Shown piece by piece: positions 18,037 to 27,785 of a stretch of DNA of 64,000 nt (position 1 is its first letter; every line of letters starts with the position of its first letter). The DNA is from Trichomonas vaginalis G3. Taxonomy: Eukaryota; Parabasalia; Trichomonadida; Trichomonadidae. The position numbers and the translations under genes are program-made. The notes beneath the pieces were generated by a model. The model made no database searches. It was not told the origin of the DNA and saw only the letters and a program-made list of their open reading frames with translations. The stretch lies in the NCBI RefSeq assembly GCF_026262505.1, contig NC_067207.1, positions 14,414,082 through 14,478,081 of the forward strand, read 5' to 3'.

Positions 18037-21000
18037 TTATGCAAAATTAACGACAGGAGCTATAAACTTAGCCACTCTATCGATATAATAGATAGTCGCA
18101 CTCTCAGCTTCGTATTCTTTTTCAAGATTATAAATCAAAGTCGCGGAAACTGAAGATTTCGGAAGAATCAAATGGTTATTATACACAGACTTTCCATTTG
18201 CCGAAAATACTACGATGGCAGACCTGCAAAAAGACTTTTTCGCGTCAACATTAAAAATTAATTTTTTGATTTTTGCAGTTCCATTGAACTTTGCATTGAG
18301 AATACGCTCATTTTTGTTGAGTTCTTGGATGCAGTCGATTGCTTTGATCTCATCTTTCGGTTTTAGAGGGAATTCGTTTTGAATTGGTTCATTTGGAACT
18401 ACAAGGATTGTTCCGAAGACTGTGAAGTCGGATATCTTCACTTTGTCATGGACAACAACTTTAACTTTGATCATTCCGGACATAATTGGGTCTTCTATGA
18501 CAAATTGCAATTTTCCGTCTTTCAAAACATTCTTTTTCGCTTCCTCGTCATTAATAACTACCTGTACATTCTCATCAGTTGACTTAAAGCAGAGGAAAGA
18601 CACGACAGCAGTGTTTTGGAAGGAAATTTCGAATTGAAAACTTTCCAAAATTTCAGTTTCAAGTCGATAATATACATCTTTGGCTTTGTCTGATGATGCT
18701 GATATCAACGTTGACTGGCAATGCGTTGAAATATCACGACATCTGTCTATAACTTCAAGTGACAAATTTAACATGTCACATTTTGTCATTTCCCTTGGAC
18801 TTTTGACAAATGACTTTAATTCTTCTTCTATGACAGATGTTGTACTTGCGCAGATACTTGCTGAGTCAGAACAGTTCTGGCAAACGTAAAGAGACATAAG
18901 ATTCTTGTCATATGGATCAGAAGACAACAAACCCTTTAAAAGATCTGATCTTCTTACGACAAATCTGTTTTCGTCTGATTCAAACTGCTTGAGACAGAAA
19001 GCACAGTGTTTCTCATCATCTGATCGTGCTATTATTTGAGAACATGAGTCACAACGCCATGGATTTATTCCGGAATTTATGGCAAAGTTAGTTCTGATCT
19101 TTTCTGGAACAAATAAACCAACTCTGGCTCGTTCTAGTTCGATAACATCGCTTAATTGCTTTCTAGACTTCATGTATTGGTCGAAAGAAACTTTAAATCT
19201 TTCAATTGTTTCTTCATCATCTTCTTTGAACTCTTTTTTAGTGGAAATGTCTCCATTGGCGAATTTTCCGAAGAATCTGATCGGTCCAATTGAAAATTGT
19301 TGCTCTGAACCTGAAAATGTCAATTTTACAATTGTTGCAAAGCTTGGAGTCTTGTTTTCGAGTCCGAAGTTGAAAACTTCGGATACTGGGAAGCTGGCAA
19401 TGATATTCTTTTCAACAACAGGTATCTCTATCTTTGATAAAAACTTGAGATTTGCGATATCTTCTCCAGCTTCAATTCTCATGAAGCAAGGACCAGGATT
19501 TAGCTGACTAGGTGTTACTTGGATGGATTGGAGTATGATTGGCCTTGGAAAAGTGGCACAATACGCTTGATTATTATTTAATAAAGATAATGAACTTCCT
19601 AATCCGACCAATGTGAATGGTGTTCCTTCCATTGGATGTATATATGATGGTGATAAGCAGCAAGAGTCGAATTCGAAGTTGTTTGTCCAAGATTCGATAA
19701 CTTTTTGTCTTGAAGGGTCAATTAAGACATTTTGAACTCTTCTTTGTAATGTAATGGCTGAATCATTGGATGAATAAGGTAAGTTTGGTGAAAAATGCTT
19801 GATTGCGTTGACTTTTATCGCTTGAGTGTTTGTAGAGATCGTTGAAACGATATTTCCGCTCTCTACAAATGATTTCGCGAGGAAATCAATGACATCTTGT
19901 GGTACTAAGTCCTTTGGATTTGAATCTTTTCTGACAATAATCAATTTTTGGTTTTTAAGCCAAAGACTTGTTACATAAATGGCAGCATAAAATGTAGCAA
20001 GGTTAGTTCTATCCAAAGAGTCAGCGCAGTTATATCTAAGAAGACATTTTTGATGACCTTTATTATTATTTTCTTCAAAACCGCCATCTTCTATCATTGG
20101 CTTCACATATTTAAGGAATTCATCAAATGCAACAGCAGATCCTCCATCGTGGAGTGTTTTATTAATGTCATATGGCATATATGCAACTCCAAGAATGTTT
20201 TCATCGGGTAATCTCGAAAGAGCCTTTGAATAGTACTCAACAAGTTCTGATTCAGAACCTCCTGCGTTAGTTTGGAGTAAAGAAACGCATAAAATTCTGT
20301 CAGATTTGTATCTTTCTTGTAAATTTCGGAAATATTTGGGAGTTCCTTCGAAATAGCGATCAACTTCGACTTTATGCTTTGGTGTTGAAACTTTTGAGTC
20401 TAAAATAGTATTCCAATGAATCGGAACTGATCCTCTTCTCCATCTATGCGAATAAAAGTTTTCTCCACGGATAAAAATCAGTTCTCCTTCAACTTCGTTA
20501 CCTGGGAAAGCATCTTCATTCAAGCCACGAGATGAGTATCTTGTTCCTGGGTTCGCAGAAGCTCTACGACAAATGTTTGTAATTGTATAATCTTTTCCTG
20601 GTGGAGAATATGATTGACATAAGCCTTGCAGTATTGATATGCAGCAAAATCCTATTCCTAAATCTTCAAATGGCTTCCTCCAAGCGTTATTCCAGCAAAA
20701 AGTTGGATCTGGTTGATATGATGGTTTATCTGAAGGAATTAAGCGTGTGATATCGTATGTCTCACAGTAAAAATGATTATTAAGTAATTGGAAGTTCTCT
20801 AATTGCGAAGAATTCTCTTCATCGGTTTGGCAGATTTTTATAAATTTTGCACTTGTTATTGTTTGAACTAAATGGCCACCAGGCATCCATCCTGAAACCT
20901 GTGAGCCATCGATAATGCCAAGAACTACTTGATTATTTGATTTATTTATGCCAAGAAGTCCGTCGCCTTTATATTTAAGTTCAGATTCGAAGGATGATGT

Positions 21001-21189
21001 TAAATATGAGATTGCAAGTGAATGATCTTGAAATACATCGACCATCGGAATTCCGAAGTATTGAGGACATCCAGTCATCGAATCAAGGGTTATAACATAA
21101 GTATTTGTTGTGCAAAATGGTGAAACTGCAACATGCCAATAACCTTGAGCACTATAATAAACTTCTACTTGAGTTCTTCGCTTTTCCAT
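18037..21189 (-). CDS. Sac-domain phosphoinositide phosphatase with cysteine-rich C-terminal region
   Basis: A 1050-residue protein. The Sac catalytic signature RYNCADSLDRTN carries the CX5R core with C388 and R394. Upstream blocks RYSSRGLNEDAFPGNEVE and FYSHRWRRGSVP are also typical of Sac domains (DDRRGSVP in others). Such enzymes remove phosphates from phosphoinositides on cytoplasmic membrane faces and control traffic. Around residues 710-790 are cysteine pairs (CDSCSQ, HCAFCLKQF, YVCQNCS) that could bind zinc. The long beta-rich C-terminus is unrecognised; the overall layout, Sac first and a long tail after, recalls plant SAC9 more than Sac1, and no Sac1-type C-terminal membrane anchor is seen. 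All key residues are present. Which phosphoinositide is used cannot be told from sequence. Confidence 0.88.
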   Translation of the reverse strand: MEKRRTQVEVYYSAQGYWHVAVSPFCTTNTYVITLDSMTGCPQYFGIPMVDVFQDHSLAISYLTSSFESELKYKGDGLLGINKSNNQVVLGIIDGSQVSGWMPGGHLVQTITSAKFIKICQTDEENSSQLENFQLLNNHFYCETYDITRLIPSDKPSYQPDPTFCWNNAWRKPFEDLGIGFCCISILQGLCQSYSPPGKDYTITNICRRASANPGTRYSSRGLNEDAFPGNEVEGELIFIRGENFYSHRWRRGSVPIHWNTILDSKVSTPKHKVEVDRYFEGTPKYFRNLQERYKSDRILCVSLLQTNAGGSESELVEYYSKALSRLPDENILGVAYMPYDINKTLHDGGSAVAFDEFLKYVKPMIEDGGFEENNNKGHQKCLLRYNCADSLDRTNLATFYAAIYVTSLWLKNQKLIIVRKDSNPKDLVPQDVIDFLAKSFVESGNIVSTISTNTQAIKVNAIKHFSPNLPYSSNDSAITLQRRVQNVLIDPSRQKVIESWTNNFEFDSCCLSPSYIHPMEGTPFTLVGLGSSLSLLNNNQAYCATFPRPIILQSIQVTPSQLNPGPCFMRIEAGEDIANLKFLSKIEIPVVEKNIIASFPVSEVFNFGLENKTPSFATIVKLTFSGSEQQFSIGPIRFFGKFANGDISTKKEFKEDDEETIERFKVSFDQYMKSRKQLSDVIELERARVGLFVPEKIRTNFAINSGINPWRCDSCSQIIARSDDEKHCAFCLKQFESDENRFVVRRSDLLKGLLSSDPYDKNLMSLYVCQNCSDSASICASTTSVIEEELKSFVKSPREMTKCDMLNLSLEVIDRCRDISTHCQSTLISASSDKAKDVYYRLETEILESFQFEISFQNTAVVSFLCFKSTDENVQVVINDEEAKKNVLKDGKLQFVIEDPIMSGMIKVKVVVHDKVKISDFTVFGTILVVPNEPIQNEFPLKPKDEIKAIDCIQELNKNERILNAKFNGTAKIKKLIFNVDAKKSFCRSAIVVFSANGKSVYNNHLILPKSSVSATLIYNLEKEYEAESATIYYIDRVAKFIAPVVNFA

Positions 21190-21977
21190 TTTCTTTTAGA
21201 TAAAAATTTTTATATCGTGCAATTTTTTTTTACTGACGGAACTGCCAATAATTAATTGCATTCGATTTTATTTGATTCTGCATTGATTGACAAAGGACTC
21301 AATAATTTTTAAACAAAAGTTAGTATGTTTTGATATTTTTGTAGATTTCAGATTTGATTTTGCACACAAAAGTGAAATATGCATTGCACTAGCATACTTT
21401 AGTTTTTCATCTACATCATTATTTAACTCTATTATGTATCTCATAGAATATTTTATGCTTTCTCATTGGATGATGGTACAATTCATTCAAACATAATGAA
21501 TATTATAGGATAAACAAGATACTTATGATATATTGATTGAAATATTTATATGGGCATGGTAATTTTGAGTTATAATGTTAAAATGAACTAAAAAATATCA
21601 AATTGAATATCAAATTGAATAAAAATTTCTGAATTGCATAAATAAAGCGTTGAAGTCATTTGTCACTATCCACAGAAACCATGCAGCAGTGATATTTTTG
21701 ATTTATCAAGGAAAAAATTAGGCATCAATTTCAGAAGTGGAATTCAACTCCTTCGTGTCTAATACAATCTTAAATGCGTCTGGTTTCATGGTCCTAACAA
21801 TTTTATGTGAGAAACTTGCTTTTCTCCAAACCATTGCAGCATGACAATTTCAATATCAACGTTGAATCGACTTTTTTAAATGCATCGTAATTCTAGTAGT
21901 TGAGTATAGTTCTTTTCCCTTTTTTGTGATAAATAAATTTTGTAAATCTGTCAATTCCGTTATTTGATTTAATCATC
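21190..21977. other. Intergenic, no gene seen
   Basis: About 0.8 kb of AT-rich DNA between divergent genes. It has no gene-like frame longer than about 70 codons. Confidence 0.55.
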
Positions 21978-21987
21978 TCATTTTTCA
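21978..21987 (+). promoter_or_regulatory. Initiator-like element of the C2 gene
   Basis: TCATTTTTCA lies two bases before the ATG at 21990, one of the clearest TCAYTW Initiator matches in the window. Confidence 0.6.
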
Positions 21988-21989
21988 AT

Positions 21990-23133
21990 ATGAATCTAAA
22001 TCTTCGCGTTATAGAAGCAAAAGACATGCCTAAGGAAGACTTATTTGGGAAATGCGATCCATTTATTGAGATATACCTCGATGACAAGCGTTTTAAAGAG
22101 ACAAAAGTTATCAGAAAAACGTACAATCCAGTATGGAATCAAACATTTGTCATTCCCCTTGACCATCCTGGAAGTGTCATTGAATTTCGTTTTGCAGATT
22201 TTGATACATTCAAAAAAAATGATAAATTCGGATACATTAAAATTAATCTCGATTCAATTCCAATTGGAAAAGTTGTGAATGAATGGTATCCACTGACACC
22301 ATTGAAATCTGGCAAAAAAAGTTGGCCAAGCTCACTTTGTCATGCATATTGCCCCAGAATCTCATGAACCATTCACGCCATATGATGGTCCTGCTGATTG
22401 GGTACGCAAACAACCACCCAAACCTATACCATTATGTGTACCGTCTTCATTCCCACCAGATGCTACACCAGGCGAAGTCATTGTTCAAGTATTCCACATA
22501 GGCGCCGTAGGCCTAGAATATGTAGAATTACTTCGAGGCGATGCTGCATGTGATCATCTTCAAAAATATTCTCGTAATACTGAAGAATTTGAGGAGAATT
22601 TGTCCCTTTGTACAGTTCCACCAAATTGGACATATAGTCCTCCCCCTCCACAAAAATACCCATTTCAATATAATTACCCACTTTGTGTGCCAGTAGAATT
22701 TCCATCATATGCCTGTCCAGGTAATGTAATAGCTCAAGTATATAAACTGAAAGGACGTGATGTTGTACCTGAACAATATCTGAGAGGTAAAATAGCTATT
22801 AAATATATTAAGAGACTTGCCTTAAAGTTTCCACATTTATATAATACACTTTTGCAACAATGTACAGTTCCATTGCCAGGCTTCCCACAAGGACAATATT
22901 ATCCTCAAGGACAATATCCTCCTCAAGAACAATATCCTCCTCAAGAACAATATCCTCCTCAAGAACAATATTATCCTCAAGAACAATATCCTCCTCAAGA
23001 ACAATATCCTCCACAAGGACAATATCCTCCACAAGATCAAACTCCTTCTCAAGGACAAAATCCTCCACAAGATCAACATATTCCTCAAGGACAGCTACAA
23101 CAAGGTCAAAATCCACAACCACCTAACCAATAA
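21990..23133 (+). CDS. C2-domain protein with PQ-repeat tail, frame shifted by one base
   Basis: Residues 1-110 are a C2 domain (LNLRVIEAKDMPKEDLFGKCDPF, TYNPVWNQTFVIP, FADFDTFKKNDKFG), with the aspartates expected for calcium-dependent lipid binding. The frame then shifts: seven A residues at 22314-22320 should be six for the frame to continue as HFVMHIAPESHEPF, which is typical of trichomonad C2 proteins. The second part has two related units of about 75 residues, each opening PLCVP..FP and closing with CTVP, and then a tail of YPPQEQ-type repeats to 23133. The homopolymer position makes a sequencing error the likeliest cause; a real recent frameshift is possible. The protein would be about 380 residues. 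A calcium/membrane adaptor role is inferred. Confidence 0.8.
22890..23100 (+). repeat. Tandem 15-18 bp repeats encoding PPQEQY/PPQGQY
   Basis: Roughly a dozen copies of CAAGAACAATATCCTCCT-like units in the 3' coding part of the C2 gene. They give a proline/glutamine/tyrosine-rich tail like those in annexin-like or ALG-2-type proteins. They also create long shadow frames on both strands, which are not genes. Confidence 0.85.
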
Positions 23134-23208
23134 GTACCACCACCAAATATGTTGCGATAAACAATAAATTGTTTTAAAGGAACTTTTGTGAATTTAAAGA
23201 ACATCTAG

Positions 23209-23250
23209 TAAACTGCGGGACAAAAAATATACATTTTGTCCCGCAGTTTA
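23209..23250. repeat. Perfect 17-bp hairpin downstream of the C2 gene
   Basis: TAAACTGCGGGACAAAA (23209-23225) is followed by an 8-base loop and the exact reverse complement (23234-23250). It stands out in AT-rich DNA by its GC core and lies 76 bases after the C2 stop. It could be a 3' RNA structure or a remnant of a small inverted-repeat element. Confidence 0.8.
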
Positions 23251-23449
23251 TATATCTGCATTTTATTGAATGTGAAATTTACTCCTTATATGTTTTTTGT
23301 ATGAAAAACAAATAAATTTATAGAGTAAAGTATATTCTAGGTATTTCATTAGCATATTCGACTAATTTTAATTCCTGAAATCGATATTTTTCCTGCAATC
23401 ATATCGAAACCTTCATAACAACAAGAAAGATGGAAGCATAGGATGAAAT

Positions 23450-23493
23450 GAGGAAGAGAAAAAAGAAAGAGAGGGGAGGAGAGAAAAAGGAAG
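23450..23493 (+). other. Uninterrupted 44-base purine tract
   Basis: A run of A and G only, within a longer purine-rich stretch (about 23424-23502) between two convergent genes. It could form unusual DNA structure. No coding signal is seen in the surrounding 23251-23630. Confidence 0.7.
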
Positions 23494-23630
23494 TGAAAAA
23501 ATGGCATATTTAATAATATTTTTTGTTATTATTGCTTTTTGGACCTCTTTCTTCTACTATTTAATAACATATATATTAAAAACTCAAAAATTGTTTACTA
23601 CTAGACAAAAAAAAATTATTGATTTTATTT

Positions 23631-25181
23631 CTACTTTGGTTTTGCGATTTTTCCTTTTTCATAAAGATAGTAAGCATTAGCGTACGATTGAATATTGGCT
23701 AATTGGCCTTTGATCGTGTAATCAAAGCTAATTGCTGCTGGTTCTTGATGTTGTTTGAAATCAGTGAAATTTCGGAACAACAGGCTTGCAGTGAGTGAAA
23801 GGTTCATCATGACGTTCTTGTAGTAAGTTAAAATGAATTCTTGGTCGCATTGAATCGATGTCAACTGACCACAAGCGTTTACAGACCTTTTGAGCTCGAA
23901 ATCCTTGTAATTCTTAATAAGACTGATGATTCTTGACAACTCTTCTTTGTCATTCTTAATTGCAGTTTTGATATAAAAATTATCAGAAACTTTTGTTACA
24001 TCTACAGGGTGTTTTCCTTCAATGTAGTACAATCCATCGATAGATTGTAAGAAATCAGTCTTATTTTGCTTGGATTCCATATAAATCCTCTTCCAATTTT
24101 CTGGATAATTCTCAATTCCAATTTGTGGAGCGAATTCCTTCATTGTAGGGACATGTATCAACGAGTACTTGCTTTCAAAGATGTTTTTAGGTTCGAAACA
24201 CTCTTTGAAAAGCTCTTTTCCGTTGAGTTTTGAAATAATTGCGAAATCGTAACGAGAAAGTATGATATCTCCAGTTACTCCGCTATCAAATGTTGTTGTA
24301 GATAATCCATCGAGTGTGAATTTGATGTCCTGGGATATAATATCAAGTGTTCCCTTTCTTGGCAAAATTGATTGGAAATTATCAATGATATTCATGATGT
24401 TTGGTAATCCTTCGATCTTTGCCTTGAGTTTGGAGTAGACCTCGTGTTGTGGACAAAGGTAATCAACGGTAAAGAAAAGGATTTTCTTTAATAATTCTAA
24501 ATACTTTGATTCGTCATCGATATAAATGGCCAAAATGTCGTGCAAATCCTGTGAACAGAATGAAAGAGTCCTTTCGAAAGCTAATAACAATGATTTTGCG
24601 CATTTAGTTTGATTATTCCAGTCAAACTCGCTTTTTGTAACAAACTGATGGAAGTTCTTGATGTATCCTGCATCCCAAAGGAAAAATGAACAAATAAAAT
24701 GGAAGATCAATTCTTCTGAAACGCCTTCTTGCGATTTGATGATTTCAAACAATTTTCTACGTGCTTGGCAGCGGGATTTAGTTGTGTATCCACCAAATAT
24801 CGCTGGAAGAAATGTATTAAATATATAAATTGAAAAACTTTCCTCTTTGCAATATTCTAGTAAACATTTTGCGCCGTCTTCACTTAAAATTTTAGCAATA
24901 ATACTGTCGTATTTAAACATTTGAGCATCCTCTGGTTTTAAGCCGTCTGGAACAAACTTAAATTTGTTATCAGGCTTCTGCTGTGATTTGAGCAAATCAT
25001 ATGCACGGAAGATTATTTGTGACTTGATCTGGAACTCGTTATCAATAGCAATTAAATTATCTTGAACAGCTTTTAAATGCAAAAAATTGTTTTTGTTAAC
25101 GATAGCGACTGTTTCTTGGAGCTCGTTGCGTAATTCGTTGAATTCATTTCCTTGTGTTGATGAACTTTCGTTTTGATGCAT
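23631..25181 (-). CDS. Unrecognised 516-residue protein
   Basis: A mostly helical protein. The N-terminal 40 residues are polar and could form a short coiled coil. The middle has a block FLPAIFGGYTTKSRCQARRKLF followed by helices ending around residue 270, and the C-terminal half is mixed. I considered a RasGAP-like or VPS9-like helical domain, but the diagnostic residues are not visible, so no function is given. The frame is long, undisturbed and has host-like codon use, so it is a real gene. The ATG at 25181 is preceded closely by TCATTCGAA, a fair Initiator match. Confidence 0.75.
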   Translation of the reverse strand: MHQNESSSTQGNEFNELRNELQETVAIVNKNNFLHLKAVQDNLIAIDNEFQIKSQIIFRAYDLLKSQQKPDNKFKFVPDGLKPEDAQMFKYDSIIAKILSEDGAKCLLEYCKEESFSIYIFNTFLPAIFGGYTTKSRCQARRKLFEIIKSQEGVSEELIFHFICSFFLWDAGYIKNFHQFVTKSEFDWNNQTKCAKSLLLAFERTLSFCSQDLHDILAIYIDDESKYLELLKKILFFTVDYLCPQHEVYSKLKAKIEGLPNIMNIIDNFQSILPRKGTLDIISQDIKFTLDGLSTTTFDSGVTGDIILSRYDFAIISKLNGKELFKECFEPKNIFESKYSLIHVPTMKEFAPQIGIENYPENWKRIYMESKQNKTDFLQSIDGLYYIEGKHPVDVTKVSDNFYIKTAIKNDKEELSRIISLIKNYKDFELKRSVNACGQLTSIQCDQEFILTYYKNVMMNLSLTASLLFRNFTDFKQHQEPAAISFDYTIKGQLANIQSYANAYYLYEKGKIAKPK

Positions 25182-26267
25182 TTCGAATGAAAGATTTAGT
25201 CAGGAAAAAAAATTATGAGAAAAAAATTCCATGATACATTTTCCAACTCATTTGAAAATATTTGGGGGATTACACCATTGAAATTTAGAATAAATAACAA
25301 TAAAAGGATGAGTCGTTTTTTAGTTCAAAATAGCAGCACTTGAGTATAATTGTTTCTGCTTTATCTGATCATCGAAATGGAATCGATCCACGTTATTTGT
25401 ATAAATCAATGATGTACTAGGAACTAATTAATAGCCATATTGCAAAAATCCAAATATTTGATCTTCAACTCATCATATCTTTCATTAACATTTCAAATTC
25501 GTTTGTTTTTGCAGCAATTACTTCGTCCTTTTGAATTTTCTCTTCTACAAAATAATCATATTCGGTTTTCTTCTCAAAATTAACGACTTGTAATTGATTT
25601 TCCACCATCTCAAGTTTGCCTTTTTGTTTTCTTATGATTACTGAATCACTTTCTGCTAACTTTGTATCTATTTCTTTTTGAATAGCTAAATTTGATTTTA
25701 ATATATGAAGATAGTAAAACTATTTTTCATTATACAGCAAAATAGGAATGAAGTATATATGGGAAAACAGCCCTTCAGTATGCAGCAAATAATAATATAA
25801 ATAAAAAAAATAGTTAAACTTTTTATTTCATATGGCACAATTATCATTGATAAAAAATATATATGAAAAGATGTTCATCATTAAGAAGTTCAAGGTAACA
25901 TCTTATTAAAAATAACTGAACTTCTTATTAAAAATATTTTGGGATGCCTGGCAAGTTTGGAGCTGAAATCTGGTTCAGAAATGAAGAAAATGTGAAATAC
26001 CATTGTAAATACCTCTGAATCTTTTAGAAGGATTATCGTCACTTGTTCTGTACTACTATAGTTTTCATTTTCAGAGAATATATAGTGTTCATACTAAGAG
26101 TATTTTGATAATGAATTATGAAATTTACCAAACTCAAAAAAAATGGATAAATGAACTAATGATAGTGTGTTGTTGTAATTCGACATAGAATGTGATTTAG
26201 AATGAATTGAAAATGAATTGAAAAATAATTTTTTGATATAAATATATAAATATTTATTTTGTTCGAA
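25182..26267. other. Intergenic with a coiled-coil gene fragment
   Basis: AT-rich. The only coding trace is the minus-strand fragment at 25465-25719. The rest, including a transcript-end-like A-rich area at 25790-25900, holds nothing I can support. Confidence 0.5.
25465..25719 (-). pseudogene. Fragment of a coiled-coil protein gene (3' end)
   Basis: An 84-codon open stretch, closed upstream by TAG and with no ATG near its start. It reads as a charged helix: SNLAIQKEIDTKLAESD, KGKLEMVENQLQVVNFEKK, EEKIQKDEVIAAKTNEFEML and a final MKDMMS before the stop. Composition and heptad spacing fit a coiled coil. It may be the surviving 3' end of a gene similar in kind, though not in clear sequence, to the coiled-coil gene at 27786-29330. 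Confidence 0.5.
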
Positions 26268-27202
26268 ATTGGAAAATGATAATATGAAATTATTCGAATA
26301 CAAGATCAATTTGATGAATTTCTTATGTAGTTCATGATGAGTTTTCAAAGTAAGGGAAAATGTTTTCAAAATTATGTTTTTTATATGTATTTGATCAAAA
26401 TTTAATGAAGAAGTGGATTAAAGATACTTGTGTATGTTCTGTTTATAGATTTTAAACGTTCGTATTTTCATCGTCAGAATGGGGGCAGAAGGAAAATGTT
26501 TGACAGTCAGATCTGACAAAGTTTGATAAAAAAATCGATTTTTCCTGATTATGAATTTTTATAAATTTGTGATGAATAATATTGACATTTGGCTTATCTG
26601 GTTTTCAATAAAAAAGCATTTATAATTCGTTTTTTCATCATCATTGTTCTGACAGTCAGAAGATATTTTTTGAGAGGATGCGGTAATAAAAAAAATTCAT
26701 TTCACATATTTTGATGCTTCCTTTGCTTGCATTGCGCACTGCGTATAACGCAGATGATGATAACATATGGTTCCCAATTCCAACGAAGTTAGGACTCTTA
26801 CGTATTGGAATTGATAAGAACGATGCAGAAGATGACGACAACTGGTATGTTGGTCTCTCATACCACTCACCATGGGGAAAGTTCTCAATCGGATACCATA
26901 GCAACGACGAAGAAGATGAAGATGACGAAAACATCAGACTTTGGGCCGATTTGGCTACAAAGATTGGACGTTTCTCCTTCGAGTACCACAACTCCGCCGA
27001 AGAAGACGACGAAAACATTCACTGGATATGGGGACCTGTTGATTTCGATCTCGAGCTCAATGGTGACAAGAAGGTCGCACAGAAGAAGCCAGTCAGAATC
27101 AACAAAGCTTTATTAAAGCGCTGGTATGAGAAGTATGGACGCCGTGCTTTCCCACGCATGTACAAGAAGCATTCTTTACCAAAGTTTTCTTCCAAGAAAC
27201 AA
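26268..27202 (+). repeat. Direct repeat A, copy 1 (promoter plus acidic-repeat gene)
   Basis: Nearly identical to 29547-30568 across about 440 bases of 5' flank and most of the coding region. It breaks off inside the codons after SSKKQ. The second copy is longer by 87 bases, an extra in-frame 29-residue unit. A short 3' flank (AAAAATCTTCTTTGAAGGTA) is again shared after the stop. Confidence 0.9.
26697..26705 (+). promoter_or_regulatory. Initiator-like element of acidic-repeat gene copy 1
   Basis: TCATTTCAC, 8 bases before the ATG at 26714, matches TCAYTW. It is conserved in the second copy at 29976-29984. Confidence 0.45.
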
Positions 27203-27289
27203 CCTGCTTCAAAGAATATTGATTCTTCCTTGATTAAGCTTGTCTTGGATCAATACAAACCTGAAAAAGGGAAAATTTATTGGTATTAA
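26714..27289 (+). CDS. Acidic-repeat protein, copy 1
   Basis: A 191-residue protein from the ATG at 26714. The N-terminus MLPLLALRTAYN is mildly hydrophobic and may be a weak signal sequence. The body is built of units in which a short Trp/aromatic strand pair (WYVGLSYHSPWGKFSIGYHSN) alternates with runs of Asp and Glu (DDDD, EEDEDDEN). Four or five degenerate units are visible. A basic C-terminal section follows (KRWYEKYGRRAFPRMYKKHS), then a copy-specific tail ending in KGKIYWY. I do not recognise the family. The acidic loops could bind calcium or mask a basic tail, but that is inference. The second copy lies at 29993. Confidence 0.7.
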   Translation: MLPLLALRTAYNADDDNIWFPIPTKLGLLRIGIDKNDAEDDDNWYVGLSYHSPWGKFSIGYHSNDEEDEDDENIRLWADLATKIGRFSFEYHNSAEEDDENIHWIWGPVDFDLELNGDKKVAQKKPVRINKALLKRWYEKYGRRAFPRMYKKHSLPKFSSKKQPASKNIDSSLIKLVLDQYKPEKGKIYWY

Positions 27290-27785
27290 AAATCTTCTTT
27301 GAAGGTATTCAAATATATTTGGTATCCTTTAATTTTGAATTCATTCAATAATGGATTAGCAAAATGAATTCACAAACAAAATCTCTCCATTATTAAAATT
27401 GTGTAGAAATATTTTTAGGTGAAGCCTTGGGAATATTAATGGCGTTAAATGAGGTAATTATTTTTAAATGGCGTCACTTAAAAATGGATACTATAAAAAG
27501 TATGAGTAGAGGTATCTTTCTTTGAACTTCAGATTAATATCTCATCATATTTGTTACTTTTAGATGAGTGTTATCGAAAATTAACAAGTAGAATCATTAT
27601 TGATTGGTCATATGGGAATAATAGTCTTAGTATTTATAAACTAACAAGATAAGTAATAAAAAAGCTCCTTGAATCTAGAAAAAAAAAATTTATTACTAAC
27701 AAAAACATAAAAGACGATATGTCAAAGATAATTCATTTGGCATAATGTAAAATAATCAAACAAAATTTGATAATATATATCAAAA
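27290..27785. other. Intergenic between convergent genes
   Basis: AT-rich, with the shared 3' flank of the acidic-repeat gene at its left end. No gene seen. Confidence 0.55.

Noticed and set aside
22808-23122. Long minus-strand and alternative plus-strand frames over the PQ repeats
   Set aside because: They are shadows of a tandem repeat; the C2/PQ frame is the coding one.
23631-25181. RasGAP or VPS9 domain call for the 516-residue protein
   Set aside because: The FLPAIFGGY block is suggestive, but the catalytic or diagnostic residues of those families are not visible.
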